A stretch of 64,000 nt of DNA from Mycobacterium sp. Aquia_216 (GTDB lineage: Bacteria; Actinomycetota; Actinomycetes; Mycobacteriales; Mycobacteriaceae), in contig NZ_CP113529.1 in assembly GCF_026723865.1 (NCBI RefSeq), positions 62,001 to 126,000 on the forward strand. Reading direction: 5' to 3'. A program made the translations under genes and the position numbers. The notes under the pieces were generated by a model. The model made no database searches, had not been told where the DNA came from, and saw only the letters and a program-made list of their open reading frames with translations. Shown here in pieces: positions 24,824-33,924 of the stretch (position 1 is the first letter of the stretch; each line of letters starts with the position of its first letter).

Positions 24824-25282
24824 TCACCCCAATCGCTGGCGGGCGAAGAACTCCTCCAGCGGCGCGGCGCACTCCCGCGCGAGTACACCACCGCGCACCT
24901 CGGGGCGGTGATTGAGCCGACGGTCGCGAACTACGTCCCACAGCGAGCCGACCGCTCCGGTCTTCGGTTCCCACGCGCCGAACACCAACCGGGCGACGCG
25001 GGCCAGGACCAGGGCACCCGCGCACATCGTGCAGGGTTCGACGGTGACGGCCAGCGTGGCCCCCTCCAGCCGCCACCCGTCACCGAGCGCTGTAGCCGCC
25101 GCGCGCATCGCCAATACTTCCGCGTGCGCAGTCGGATCACCGAGGGCCTCACGGGCATTCACCGCCCGGGCGAGTTCAGTTCCGTCAGCAGCGACGACCA
25201 CCGCGCCGATGGGCACGTCGCGGGGGCCCGCCGTTGCGGCGGCTTCCAGCGCGGCGCGGATCAGTTCGTCGTCATTGATCAC
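24824..25282 (-). CDS. tadA: tRNA-specific adenosine deaminase TadA
   Basis: 152 residues. The zinc site is H53-A-E55 in TAHAEV with C84 and C87 in EPCTMC, the deaminase signature with Glu as proton shuttle. The start overlaps the stop of the partner gene (ATGA). It converts the wobble adenosine of tRNA-Arg(ACG) to inosine; a tRNA-Arg(ACG) gene lies at 53.2 kb in this same window. It corresponds in position to Rv3752c. Confidence 0.95.
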   Translation of the reverse strand: MINDDELIRAALEAAATAGPRDVPIGAVVVAADGTELARAVNAREALGDPTAHAEVLAMRAAATALGDGWRLEGATLAVTVEPCTMCAGALVLARVARLVFGAWEPKTGAVGSLWDVVRDRRLNHRPEVRGGVLARECAAPLEEFFARQRLG

Positions 25283-25800
25283 CGATTGAGGCGGTCGACC
25301 ACCGCCGACAGCTGGTCGGCGAAGCCCATCTCGCGGGCGATGCGACCCAATTGCTCGTCGGCGTAGAGGTCGCTCTCGTCGAGGATGACGCCCAGCACCG
25401 CCTCGGGCAACCCGATGTCGGACAACAATCCGAGGTCGCCTTCTTCGAACGGCTCCGAATCCTCCAGGTCCTCGGGATCGATGTCGGCGTCCAGGCTGTC
25501 CAGAACTTCGGCGGCGATGTCGTAGTCCAGTGCTGCTGTCGCATCCGACAGCAGCAGCCGGGTTCCCGACGGCGCCGGGCGCACGATCACGAAGAACTCG
25601 TCGTCGATGTCGAGGAGCCCAAAGACTGCTCCCGCGCTGCGCAGTTCACGCAGTTCTGTCTCGGCGGCAGCCAGACTCGTCAGCGATTTGGGAGCCAGCA
25701 CAGAACAACGCCATTGGCCCTCTTCGCGTACGACGGCGACGCCAAAGCCGTCCGGTGTGTCCACGGACGGGCCTTGCGTTGCGGCCCGCTCTCGTCCCAT
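25279..25800 (-). CDS. tRNA adenosine deaminase-associated protein
   Basis: 173 residues, corresponding in position to Rv3753c. The N-terminal part (about 15-95) is a small alpha/beta domain (FGVAVVREEGQWRCSVL, DDEFFVIVRPAP). The middle is acidic (DIDPEDLEDSEPFEEGDLG), and the end is a helical pair (EQLGRIAREMGFADQLS). Actinobacteria keep this gene directly ahead of tadA, hence the family name. Its role is unknown. The four-base overlap with tadA shows coupled translation. Confidence 0.85.
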   Translation of the reverse strand: MGRERAATQGPSVDTPDGFGVAVVREEGQWRCSVLAPKSLTSLAAAETELRELRSAGAVFGLLDIDDEFFVIVRPAPSGTRLLLSDATAALDYDIAAEVLDSLDADIDPEDLEDSEPFEEGDLGLLSDIGLPEAVLGVILDESDLYADEQLGRIAREMGFADQLSAVVDRLNR

Positions 25801-25904
25801 GGGCGCCTACGCTAGTCGCTGACCAGGCGGCTTGACCAGACAGCGCAAACCGGCGAGGCGACCTCGGACGGCCGTTGTCCATCTAACTGTGCCAACCTTG
25901 GACT

Positions 25905-26876
25905 GTGGCGTGGACTCCGACGAAGACCCCGGTGTGCGTGCTGGGGTTGGGACTTATCGGCGGTTCGATCATGCGGGCGGCCGCGGCCGCCGGCCGTGAA
26001 GTGTTCGGCTACAACCGGTCGGTGGAAGGTGCCCACGGAGCGCTCGCCGACGGCTTTGCCGCCACAACCGAGCTGACCGACGCGTTGACCCGCGCCGCCG
26101 ATACCGGAGCCTTGATCGTGTTGGCTGTGCCGATGCCCGCCCTGCCGACGATGCTCGCCCATGTCAGCGAATTGGCCCCCAAGTGTCCGCTCACCGACGT
26201 CACCAGCGTCAAAACGGCGGTGCTCGACGAGGTCGTAGCGGCCGGCCTGCGGGACCGATTTGTCGGCGGCCACCCGATGACCGGGACCGAGAGCTCGGGG
26301 TGGGCGGCCGGCCACGCCGGATTGTTCACGGCGGCACCGTGGGTAGTCAGCGTCGACGACTACGTGGATCCGGTGGTGTGGTGGATGGTGATGACCCTGG
26401 CGCTGGACTGCGGCTCGGTGGTGGTGCCGGCCAAATCCGACGAGCACGACGCCGCGGCGGCCGCCATCTCGCATCTACCGCACCTGCTTGCCGAGGCGTT
26501 GGCGGTGACGGCCGCGGAGGTGCCGTTGGCCTTCGCACTGGCGGCCGGGTCATTCCGGGATGGAACCCGGGTGGCGGGCAGCGCCCCGGACCTGGTGCGC
26601 GCCATGTGTGAAGCCAATGCCCGCCACCTACTCACAGCCGTGGACCGCGTGATCGACCTGCTCGGCCGCGCCCGTGACTCGCTGGACTGGGACAACTCGG
26701 TGGCCGAACTCGTCGAGGCCGGCCATGCCGCGCGAATCCGCTACGACCGGTTCCCGCGCTCTGACATCTTCACGGTCGTGATCGGCGCGGACAACTGGCG
26801 CGAGGAGCTGGCCGCCGCCGGGCGCGCGGGCGGAGTGATCAGATCCGCTCTGCCAATCCGGGATAGTCCACGATGA
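25905..26876 (+). CDS. tyrA: Prephenate dehydrogenase
   Basis: 323 residues from a GTG. The NAD-binding loop is [12 protein letters not shown] (about 11-22). The catalytic region has [13 protein letters not shown] and [15 protein letters not shown] (about 120-140), with the His of GGHPM acting in decarboxylation. A later [11 protein letters not shown] and [10 protein letters not shown] complete the family pattern. It oxidises prephenate to 4-hydroxyphenylpyruvate for tyrosine synthesis. It is divergent from the tadA pair and overlaps the convergent gene by 38 bases. No ACT domain is seen. Confidence 0.92.
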   Translation: MAWTPTKTPVCVLGLGLIGGSIMRAAAAAGREVFGYNRSVEGAHGALADGFAATTELTDALTRAADTGALIVLAVPMPALPTMLAHVSELAPKCPLTDVTSVKTAVLDEVVAAGLRDRFVGGHPMTGTESSGWAAGHAGLFTAAPWVVSVDDYVDPVVWWMVMTLALDCGSVVVPAKSDEHDAAAAAISHLPHLLAEALAVTAAEVPLAFALAAGSFRDGTRVAGSAPDLVRAMCEANARHLLTAVDRVIDLLGRARDSLDWDNSVAELVEAGHAARIRYDRFPRSDIFTVVIGADNWREELAAAGRAGGVIRSALPIRDSPR

Positions 26877-27435
26877 ACCCGTCGGAGTCGACGCTGACGG
26901 TGGTGTCGGCGACCGGGGAATGCAGCTTGATCCCTTCGGGGCCACCTTGCCCGGTATAGCTCACCGTCGCCGCGGTGACGGTCATGTCCGGCACGTTGAC
27001 GTAGACCACGGGCAATGTGATGGTTTCCGCCCGCTCGTGTAGCCCCAGCCGCCGGATGGGCAGTGCATTGAAGAACGGGCTGAACACCACGTCGACGTCG
27101 AGTGCACCGTTGTAGGCCTCGCGTCGCTCCCCTTGGTGGTCGGTGACCATCCACATGTTCTCTTCGTCGCGGGCAATCGCGAGCTGGCGTTCCCGCTCGG
27201 CGAGGGTGATCGTCAGCCCGAACCTCTTGGTGGCTCCGCTCTCGTCGGTCTGCACTTCGTAGAAGGCGCCGAAGCCCGGGTTCGTCGCGGTAGCCGCGGC
27301 GACGATGCGTCCGGTCGCCTTAATTCGCTTGCCGGACACCTGCACTCGAACCGATTCCATACGGGAGATATCCGGCGCGCGCCAGGTCAGCATCGCGGGC
27401 CAGACGTGTTGAGTCGGGTCAGGGGGGCTGTTCAC
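26839..27435 (-). CDS. Putative glycolipid-binding protein (Rv3755c-like)
   Basis: 198 residues from the GTG at 27433-27435, matching the remembered size of Rv3755c; the frame runs further upstream only through the antisense of proZ. The sequence is nearly all beta: [80 protein letters not shown]. This is the pattern of the putative glycolipid-binding family, a spiral beta-roll with an inner groove. No catalytic residues stand out. It lies after proZ in the same direction. Confidence 0.85.
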   Translation of the reverse strand: MNSPPDPTQHVWPAMLTWRAPDISRMESVRVQVSGKRIKATGRIVAAATATNPGFGAFYEVQTDESGATKRFGLTITLAERERQLAIARDEENMWMVTDHQGERREAYNGALDVDVVFSPFFNALPIRRLGLHERAETITLPVVYVNVPDMTVTAATVSYTGQGGPEGIKLHSPVADTTVSVDSDGFIVDYPGLAERI

Positions 27436-27440
27436 ACTCC

Positions 27441-28184
27441 CTACCGTAAGACGTGGCCACTCGCCGCGGCAGGCTGGTCGGCAACTGGGGTCACCGTCAC
27501 ATCCTCGCGCCGATGAGGCCTGCGTAACCGTCCGGTGCCGGGCACCGAGGCCCAGACCGCCATCGCGAGCAGGCCGTCGAGAATCAGCGCCAACGCCGCA
27601 ACCATCAGCGCACCGACCAGAGCGAGTTGGAATTCGCGCTCTTTGATGCCGTCGATCAGGTAACGGCCCAGCCCGCCGAGGCTGGCATAGGCGGCCACGG
27701 TTGCGGTGGCGACCACCTGCAACGTCGCGTTGCGCAGCCCGCCGAGCATCAATGGCATCGCGTTGGGCACCTCGACCCGCAGCAGCACCTGCGCCTCGGT
27801 CATGCCCATCGCCCGGGCGGCGTCCACCACAACCGGGTCGACGTTGGCGATGCCCGCATAGGTACCGGCCAACAGCGACGGGATACCGAGCAGCATCAGG
27901 GCAACCAGCGGCGGCCCGAGCCCCAGCCCGAACAACAGCACGCCCAGCAGCAGGACCCCGAGGGTGGGCAGTGAGCGCAGCCCGTTGACCGCGCCCACGA
28001 CGAGCAGCGTGCCGCGGCCGGTATGGCCGATGATCATCCCGATCGGGACCGCGATCAGCGCCGACGCACCCACCGCGATGGCGGTGTACTCCACATGCTC
28101 CAAAATGCGCGCCGCGAGACCGACCGGACCGGTCCAGTTGTCCACGGTGAGCAGATAGGAAACGGCGCCCTGGACGAAGTTCAT
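27441..28184 (-). CDS. proZ: Osmoprotectant ABC transporter permease ProZ
   Basis: 247 residues. Five or six membrane helices surround the permease signature (EAQVLLRVEVPNAMPLMLGGLRNATLQVV, about 130-160, the EAA loop). LPTLGVLLLGVLLFGLG and PSLLAGTYAGI are typical of OpuCB/OpuCD-type subunits. The start overlaps the proW stop (ATGA). It forms a heterodimeric channel with ProW for glycine-betaine or other quaternary ammonium uptake. The polar C-terminal 35 residues are cytoplasmic. Confidence 0.9.
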   Translation of the reverse strand: MNFVQGAVSYLLTVDNWTGPVGLAARILEHVEYTAIAVGASALIAVPIGMIIGHTGRGTLLVVGAVNGLRSLPTLGVLLLGVLLFGLGLGPPLVALMLLGIPSLLAGTYAGIANVDPVVVDAARAMGMTEAQVLLRVEVPNAMPLMLGGLRNATLQVVATATVAAYASLGGLGRYLIDGIKEREFQLALVGALMVAALALILDGLLAMAVWASVPGTGRLRRPHRREDVTVTPVADQPAAASGHVLR

Positions 28185-28867
28185 CGCGCGCCACCCACCA
28201 CCGGGGCCACCACCCGCCGCCGGCGCGCGGCGGCCCCGGCGCGAGACCACGGCGTGGCCAGGCGGCCGACCAGCACGATCACCATGTCGATGACGACCGC
28301 CAACACGAACAGCGCGATGATGCCGGCCAGGATCTGATCGCTCTTGTCGGTCGCGTAGCCCTCGGTGAACCAGGTTCCCAGACCGCCGATCCCGATCACC
28401 GAACCCACCGAGACCATCGCGATATTGGTCACCACGACGACGCGCAGCCCCGCGACCATGACCGGGACCGACAGCGGCAGTTCAACTTTCAGAATCCGCT
28501 TGAGACGCGAATAGCCGACGGCGGTGGCGGCGTCAAGCACCTGGGCAGGTACCGCGTCCAGCGCCTCCAGGACCGCGCGCACCATCAACGCCGCGGTGTA
28601 GGCCGTCAGTGCCACGAGCACGTTGGCCTCGTCCAGGATCCGGGTTCCGATGATCACCGGCAGCACCACGAACAACGCCAGGGACGGGACGGTGAACACC
28701 ACACTGGCGGTCGCCGTCGTCAGCCGTCGCGGAATCGGTGCGCGTTGCACCAGCACTCCCAGTGGCAGAGCGATCAGCAGTCCGATCAGCACCGGTATCA
28801 ACGCCATCCGCAGGTGGATCACGGTCAGCGTCCAGGCGTCGTTCAGGTGGGTAAGCAGATAGTGCAT
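28181..28867 (-). CDS. proW: Osmoprotectant ABC transporter permease ProW
   Basis: 228 residues from the ATG at 28865-28867, two bases after the proV stop. Membrane helices begin LRMALIPVLIGLLIALPLGV. The EAA loop is GYSRLKRILKVELPLSVPVMVAGLRVVVV (about 135-165), followed by GSVIGIGGLGTWFTEGY. It pairs with ProZ and is energised by ProV. The longer upstream frame is not supported because it would lie antisense inside proV. Confidence 0.9.
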   Translation of the reverse strand: MHYLLTHLNDAWTLTVIHLRMALIPVLIGLLIALPLGVLVQRAPIPRRLTTATASVVFTVPSLALFVVLPVIIGTRILDEANVLVALTAYTAALMVRAVLEALDAVPAQVLDAATAVGYSRLKRILKVELPLSVPVMVAGLRVVVVTNIAMVSVGSVIGIGGLGTWFTEGYATDKSDQILAGIIALFVLAVVIDMVIVLVGRLATPWSRAGAAARRRRVVAPVVGGAR

Positions 28868-28869
28868 GG

Positions 28870-29961
28870 TCAACTCCGCCGCTGGGATTCGACCGCGGCC
28901 AGCACGTCGGCGGCCAGCACCCCGCCGATGACCTTGCCGTCCTCGTCGACGGCGATCCCCACTGTCGAGGGAGACGACAGCGCCGCGTCCAGCGCGTGGC
29001 TGAGATTGCTGCCGGGACGGAACAGGGCCCCGATGCCGCTCATGCTGTCGGCCAACGACGCACCGCCGCAGTGCCGCCGCAGGCCCTCGCCATCGATCCA
29101 GCCCACCGGGAGCCCGTCGTCGTCGACGACCACCGCCCACCCGACGAGCTCACGATTGGTCAGGCCGCTGGCCGGGAGTGTGTCGACGGCGTGCAACGGC
29201 AGGCCGTTCGCGTCGATCAGTTGCAGCCACCGGTAGCCGCGGCCGAGGCCGATGAATCTCGATACGAAGTCGTTGGCCGGCCGCGAAAGTAGTTGGGTGG
29301 GTTCGTCGTACTGCTGCAGCACGCCGCCGCGGCCGAAGATCGCGACTTGGTCGGCGAGTTTGAGCGCCTCGTCGATATCGTGTGTGACGAACACGATGGT
29401 TTTGTGCAATTCGTTTTGCAGGCGCAGTATTTCGTTTTGCAGCTCGAGACGAACCACGGGGTCGACCGCCGAGAATGGTTCGTCCATCAACAGGATTGGC
29501 GGATCGGCGGCCAGCGCCCGTGCCACGCCGATGCGTTGTTGTTCACCGCCGGAAAGCTGCGCCGGATAGCGGTTGGCGAGCTTGGCGTCCAGCCCGACGC
29601 GTTCGAGCACCTCGTAGGCCGCCTTGCGGGCTGCCCGGCGCGACTGCCCGCGCAACACCGGTACCGTCGCGACGTTGTCGATGACCCGCTGATGCGGCAT
29701 CAGCCCGGCATGCTGGATCACGTAACCGATTCCGAGCCGCAGCTGCACCGGGTTGACGCCCGCGACGTCCTCTCCGTCGACCGTGATCGTGCCGGAGGTC
29801 GGCTCGATCATCCGGTTGATCATCCGCAGCGCGGTGGTTTTGCCGCTCCCGGAGGAGCCGACGAAAACCGTCAGCTTGCCGCTCGGGATCACCAGACTCA
29901 GCTGGTCAACGGCGGTGGTACCGTCGGCGAACTCCTTGCTGACCTTCTCGAAGACGATCAA
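28870..29961 (-). CDS. proV: Osmoprotectant ABC transporter ATPase ProV with CBS domains
   Basis: 363 residues. The start is a TTG at 29959-29961 with GGAAGG eight bases ahead; it directly precedes IVFEKVSKEF, the usual first strand. ATPase motifs are VGSSGSGKTT (Walker A, about 34-43), the Q-loop IQHAGLMPHQ, the signature LSGGEQQRIG (about 140) and ILLMDEPFSAVDP (Walker B). Beyond residue 240 two CBS modules follow (WAVVVDDDGLPVGWI, STVGIAVDEDGKVIGGV), which in OpuA-type importers sense ionic strength. Confidence 0.92.
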   Translation of the reverse strand: MIVFEKVSKEFADGTTAVDQLSLVIPSGKLTVFVGSSGSGKTTALRMINRMIEPTSGTITVDGEDVAGVNPVQLRLGIGYVIQHAGLMPHQRVIDNVATVPVLRGQSRRAARKAAYEVLERVGLDAKLANRYPAQLSGGEQQRIGVARALAADPPILLMDEPFSAVDPVVRLELQNEILRLQNELHKTIVFVTHDIDEALKLADQVAIFGRGGVLQQYDEPTQLLSRPANDFVSRFIGLGRGYRWLQLIDANGLPLHAVDTLPASGLTNRELVGWAVVVDDDGLPVGWIDGEGLRRHCGGASLADSMSGIGALFRPGSNLSHALDAALSSPSTVGIAVDEDGKVIGGVLAADVLAAVESQRRS

Positions 29962-29983
29962 CGCGTAACCTTCCAACCGGTCA

Positions 29984-30931
29984 TCATTGCGCGATCGGAT
30001 GATTGAAGCCGTTGTCCCGCACCCAGTTTCGTGCTGCCTGGTTAGGATCAATGCCAGAATTGCCGGCGACGGCGGCGTTGAGTCCGGCCACGCCCGCGGT
30101 GGTCAGCTTCGCCGAGACCGCATCCAGGACTTCCTTGAGCCGATCGGATTTCTTCTGGGAATTCACCAGCGGCACGATGTTGCCGGCGACGAAATTGTGT
30201 TGCGGGTCCTCGAGCACGACCAAATGGTTTTGCGGAATCGCCGGCGAAGTGGTGAAGATGTTGGCCGCGTTCACCTTTCCCTCCAGCAACGCGCGGACGG
30301 TCACCGCACCGCCACTGTCGTTGATCGCGATGAAGTTGCCGGGACTGATGTTGAGCGAATACTTCTGCCGCAGCCCGGGCAGGCCGGACGGGCGATTCTC
30401 GAAAGCCGAGGGTGCCCCGAATTTTACGTTCGGTGAGTGGCCCGCCAGGTCGGCGATCGTCTTGAGGTGCCACGCGGCGGCGGTCGCGTCGGTGACGCTG
30501 ACCGTGTCGGTATCGGAAGCCGGTGACGGCGTCAGAATCGACAGGTCACCCGGCAATTTCTGGTAGAGCTCTAATTCCACCGTGTCGAGCATGGTGGCCG
30601 CCGAGTGGGGGGCGAAGTACCGCAGCAGATTGCCGACATATTCCGGCACCAAATCGATGGAATGGTCTTTGAGCGCGGGGACATACGTTTCGCGGCTGCC
30701 GATACCCATCCGCCGTCCCACATCGAAACCGTTGGCCTGCAACGTTTGTGCATAGATCTCGGCAATGATCTGGGACTCCGGGAAGTCAGCGGACCCGACA
30801 ACGATGGATCTCATGCTGCGGATCTGCGGCGCCAGCGGATCCGAATTGCTGCAGGACGTGACCAGGCACGCGATCAACAAGCACACTGCCGCGGGGACGA
30901 TCGCGCCACGCAGACGCCGCAGCATCCTCAT
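29984..30931 (-). CDS. proX: Osmoprotectant-binding lipoprotein ProX
   Basis: 315 residues. A basic start (MRMLRRLRG) and hydrophobic core end in the lipobox LVTSC (Cys27). The mature protein is an OpuAC/ProX-like binding protein: IVVGSADFPESQIIAEIYAQ, DLVPEYVGNLLRYF, and the late KVNAANIFTTSPAI. It captures quaternary ammonium compounds and delivers them to ProW/ProZ. First gene of the proX-proV-proW-proZ operon. No strong ribosome site precedes the ATG, so a leaderless transcript is possible. Confidence 0.9.
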   Translation of the reverse strand: MRMLRRLRGAIVPAAVCLLIACLVTSCSNSDPLAPQIRSMRSIVVGSADFPESQIIAEIYAQTLQANGFDVGRRMGIGSRETYVPALKDHSIDLVPEYVGNLLRYFAPHSAATMLDTVELELYQKLPGDLSILTPSPASDTDTVSVTDATAAAWHLKTIADLAGHSPNVKFGAPSAFENRPSGLPGLRQKYSLNISPGNFIAINDSGGAVTVRALLEGKVNAANIFTTSPAIPQNHLVVLEDPQHNFVAGNIVPLVNSQKKSDRLKEVLDAVSAKLTTAGVAGLNAAVAGNSGIDPNQAARNWVRDNGFNHPIAQ

Positions 30932-31033
30932 AACGCTGACAGTAACGGCAGAACCGGCCGGGCGCTGCGGCCACAAACACGCGGTTTGCCTGGTTTGGTT
31001 TCATTCTGGGCGGGATGGGACAAAGATAGATCT

Positions 31034-31447
31034 ATGAGCAGCACCAACCCTGGCTCGCCCGGCAACCAGCCGCCTAAGCCGACTCCGGCGTCTCCCCCTA
31101 AGCCCCCTGCGGCGCCTCCCCCTAGCCCGGCCCCAGCGCCTCCTCCGCCGTCCCACGCAGGTACGAAACCCAAGGAACCGGCCATCGGGTTCACCCGAGC
31201 CGGGGCCTTGTGGTCAGCGTTGATCGCGGGCTTCTTGATCCTGATTTTGTTGCTGGTTTTCATCACCCAGAACACGACGTCGACGCCGTTCCAGTTCCTG
31301 GGGTGGCATTGGAGCCTGCCACTGGGTGTGGCGATTCTGCTGGCGGCGGTGGCCGGCGGGCTGCTCACCGTGGCCGTCGGCACCGGGCGGATCCTGCAGT
31401 TGCGCCGCGTCGCCAAGAAGCAGCACGCCGCGGCGTTGCGCCGCTAG
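31034..31447 (+). CDS. LapA-domain (DUF1049) membrane protein with proline-rich N-terminus
   Basis: 137 residues from the ATG at 31034. The first 45 residues are Pro/Ala/Lys-rich (PPKPTPASPPKPPAAPPP). Two membrane helices follow (ALIAGFLILILLLVFITQN and LPLGVAILLAAVAGGLLTVAVG), then basic residues (RRVAKKQHAAALRR). The FITQNTTSTPFQFLGW link between helices is the LapA/DUF1049 hallmark. It corresponds in position to Rv3760. Divergent from proX; overlaps the convergent phosphotransferase by four bases. Confidence 0.85.
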   Translation: MSSTNPGSPGNQPPKPTPASPPKPPAAPPPSPAPAPPPPSHAGTKPKEPAIGFTRAGALWSALIAGFLILILLLVFITQNTTSTPFQFLGWHWSLPLGVAILLAAVAGGLLTVAVGTGRILQLRRVAKKQHAAALRR

Positions 31448-32490
31448 CCGGGTAGCTTGGCCAGTTCTCCGAGCCCGCGGGAGATCAGCGGCGCGACGAC
31501 CTCGGGCATGTGCTCGCTGTCTTTACCGCTGGCCTGATCCGACATGCGCCGGCGGAAGTCGATGCCGGCGGCGATGATAGCGAGCTTGAAGTAGCCCAAC
31601 GCCATGTAGAACTCCCAATGCGCCAGCGGCAATCCGGAGACGAGCGAGTACCGGTCGGCCAGCTCGTCGGCCGTGGGCAGCAGCGGCGACGTCCAAGCGG
31701 CTTGCGCATTGACGATCAGGTCCAGTGCCGGGTCGCGGTACACACACATCAGGGCCGCGTCGGAAAGCGGATCCCCGAGCGTCGAGAGCTCCCAGTCCAC
31801 CACGGCGCGCACCCGCGTCGGGTCGTCGGCGTCCAGGATGGTGTTGTCGATCCGGTAGTCGCCATGCACGATCGAGGTGCGGCTCTGCTGCGGAATGGCT
31901 TGCTGCAGACCGGAATGCAAGCGTTCGACGTCGGCGTCACGATGGTCGTCGGGCAGCCGTACCAGTTCCCATTGCGAGCCCCAGCGGCGCACTTGGCGCC
32001 CCAGATAGCCGGTCGGCTTGCCGAAATCGGCCAGTCCCACGGCATTCGGGTCGACGTTGTGCAAGTCCACCAGCACCCGGACCAATGAGTCGACGCACTT
32101 GTCGATCACGGTGTGGTTGAAGGCTTCGAGTTGAGTGCGGCGACGAACCACTTGGCCGGCGACGAACTCGACGATCTGGAACGGCGCGCCCAGCACCGAG
32201 TCGTCCTCGCACAGCGCGACCGCGCGAGCCACCGGCACGGGCGTGTCCTGCAGTGCCGCCACCACTTTGTATTCGCGGGCCATGTCGTGCGCCGACGGGG
32301 TCAGCCCGTGTAGCGGTGGACGCCGCACCAGCCAGTTCGTTTTGTCGTCGTAGACGCGGAACGTCAGGTTGGAACGGCCGCCGGAGATGAAGTCCCCGCG
32401 CAATTCGCCGTCGCGTTCGATGCCGAGCGAACGCAGATACCGGTCCAACGCGGGCAGGTCTAGCCCGTCGAGTCGATCAGCCGAAGTCAC
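31444..32490 (-). CDS. Aminoglycoside-phosphotransferase-fold kinase (ACAD10/11-type; Rv3761c position)
   Basis: 348 residues. The kinase-like fold shows FISGGRSNLTFRV (nucleotide loop, about 36-48), WLVRRPP, the catalytic loop IVHGDYRIDNTIL (about 205-217) and the metal-binding VVDWELSTLGDPL (about 232-244). The M. tuberculosis gene at this position carries the name fadE36, but nothing here is an acyl-CoA dehydrogenase; the protein is the kinase half seen in ACAD10/11. Likely substrates are hydroxyacyl-CoA or similar alcohols. Three such kinases lie within 20 kb. Confidence 0.88.
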   Translation of the reverse strand: MTSADRLDGLDLPALDRYLRSLGIERDGELRGDFISGGRSNLTFRVYDDKTNWLVRRPPLHGLTPSAHDMAREYKVVAALQDTPVPVARAVALCEDDSVLGAPFQIVEFVAGQVVRRRTQLEAFNHTVIDKCVDSLVRVLVDLHNVDPNAVGLADFGKPTGYLGRQVRRWGSQWELVRLPDDHRDADVERLHSGLQQAIPQQSRTSIVHGDYRIDNTILDADDPTRVRAVVDWELSTLGDPLSDAALMCVYRDPALDLIVNAQAAWTSPLLPTADELADRYSLVSGLPLAHWEFYMALGYFKLAIIAAGIDFRRRMSDQASGKDSEHMPEVVAPLISRGLGELAKLPG

Positions 32491-32499
32491 CGAACTTGT

Positions 32500-33108
32500 T
32501 TACCATCGCTGATTACGCGGCAACAGGTCCCACACGTGTTCGACCCCGTTGACTCCCGCCACGGTCGCCTGGCCGGTCCGCGAGTACAACAATCGAGTCA
32601 CGGATGCGTAGTCGACGGGAAACGACAACAGCCGGGCCGTCCCGAGGATTTCGTGCAGGAGCAGGTTGATCACACCGCCGTGGCTGAACACCGCGACGGT
32701 GTCGTCGGGGTCGCCAGACGCGACGAGGTCGTCCACCGCCGCCACGATCCGCGCTCGGAACGCGTGTTCGTCGACCGCGCTGGGCAGCTGGCCCTGAGCC
32801 AACCGCGCCCACTCCTTGGGGTTTTCCTGACGGATCTGCTCGACCGGGATATAGACGGGAAGGTCGCGATCATATTCGGCGAACCGGTCGTCAATCTCGA
32901 TGGACAGTTGCCGGGCCGCCGCGACCGGTTCCGCGGTCTGGATGGCGCGCCGCTGTGGACTGCTGACCACTCGGGAGATCGGGAACCTGGCAAGGGCCTC
33001 GGGCAGGCGCGCGATCTGGGCCACCCCCTCTTCCGACAGGTCCGGGTCGGAACCCTGGCCGTGTTCGCTGCGCAGCGGCAACGCATGCCGGACCAGAAGC
33101 ACTTGCAT
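32500..33108 (-). CDS. Histidine phosphatase family protein
   Basis: 202 residues. The phosphate-accepting His is in LLVRHALPLRS (His8; usual RHG is RHA here), with the second Arg in VVSSPQRRAIQTAEPVA and the second His in VAVFSHGGVINLLL (about 140). These define the phosphoglycerate-mutase-like branch. The exact phosphoester substrate is unknown. It lies nine bases upstream of the kinase in the same direction, an attractive kinase/phosphatase pairing. Confidence 0.88.
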   Translation of the reverse strand: MQVLLVRHALPLRSEHGQGSDPDLSEEGVAQIARLPEALARFPISRVVSSPQRRAIQTAEPVAAARQLSIEIDDRFAEYDRDLPVYIPVEQIRQENPKEWARLAQGQLPSAVDEHAFRARIVAAVDDLVASGDPDDTVAVFSHGGVINLLLHEILGTARLLSFPVDYASVTRLLYSRTGQATVAGVNGVEHVWDLLPRNQRW

Positions 33109-33160
33109 GTTGGTGTCCCCTTACAGACGGGAGGTCGGTGGCCGGTTCGCAGTTTCTCAT

Positions 33161-33181
33161 CGCGCGCCGCTGCGGCGCGCG
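33161..33181. repeat. GC-only perfect palindrome between divergent genes
   Basis: CGCGCGCCGC and GCGGCGCGCG are perfect 10-base inverted arms around a single T. It lies 53 bases above the phosphatase start and 45 above the methyltransferase start. It could form a very stable hairpin or be a protein-binding site for both promoters. Confidence 0.5.
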
Positions 33182-33225
33182 GCCGCCGCCTAATCTGCAA
33201 GGAGGTCCATTCGCGAGGAGGACAG

Positions 33226-33882
33226 ATGACCCAGCCGAACATTGATTGGGACGCCGCCTACCGACGGCAATCACCGCCGCCGTGGAGCATCGGAAGGCCG
33301 CAGCCCGCATTGGCGATGCTCATCGATCAAGGCAAGGTCCGCGGCGATGTGCTGGATTCCGGTTGTGGCCACGCGGCCCTGTCGCTGGCACTCGCCGCGC
33401 GCGGCTACACAGTCGTCGGGCTGGACGCCAGCGCGACCGCGGTCGACGCCGCAGCCACGGCCGCCGCCGAACAAGGACTGACAACAGCAACTTTCAAGCA
33501 GGCCGACGTCACCTGCTTTGGCGGCTACGACGGCCGTTTCTCCACCATCGTGGACAGCGGGCTGTTCCACGCTCTGCCGCCCGAGGGACGCCGGGGCTAT
33601 CTGCAGTCGATCTTTCGGGCGGCCGCACCCGGGGCGGCGTTGTACATCCTGGCGTTCGCCGCCGGTGCGCTCGGAGAACGAAATGGGCCCGGGCCGCGCG
33701 GTTTCACCGAAAACGAACTGCGAGAGGCCGTCGCGACGATATGGCAGGTCGACGCTGTTCGCCCCGCGAAGGTCTACGGCAACGACGCTGCCCTTGATGC
33801 CGCGTTGCCCAACGTCGAACACGACGACGACGGGCACTTCATGGTGCCGGGTTTCCTGCTCAGCGCGCACAAGCCGGGCTAG
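33226..33882 (+). CDS. Class I SAM-dependent methyltransferase
   Basis: 218 residues from the ATG at 33226, preceded by GAGGAGG. The SAM-binding motif I is VLDSGCGHAALSLALAARG (about 44-62), with motif II acidic VVGLDASATA and motif IV TIVDSGLFHALP (about 108-119). The compact size and PWSIGRPQPAL start fit the thiopurine/TehB-like small-molecule group. The methyl acceptor is unknown. It diverges from the phosphatase and is followed after 42 bases by the kinase operon. Confidence 0.88.
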   Translation: MTQPNIDWDAAYRRQSPPPWSIGRPQPALAMLIDQGKVRGDVLDSGCGHAALSLALAARGYTVVGLDASATAVDAAATAAAEQGLTTATFKQADVTCFGGYDGRFSTIVDSGLFHALPPEGRRGYLQSIFRAAAPGAALYILAFAAGALGERNGPGPRGFTENELREAVATIWQVDAVRPAKVYGNDAALDAALPNVEHDDDGHFMVPGFLLSAHKPG

Positions 33883-33924
33883 CCGCATCGGGGAGAATGC
33901 TATTCTCCACACGGAGAGTGGGGT

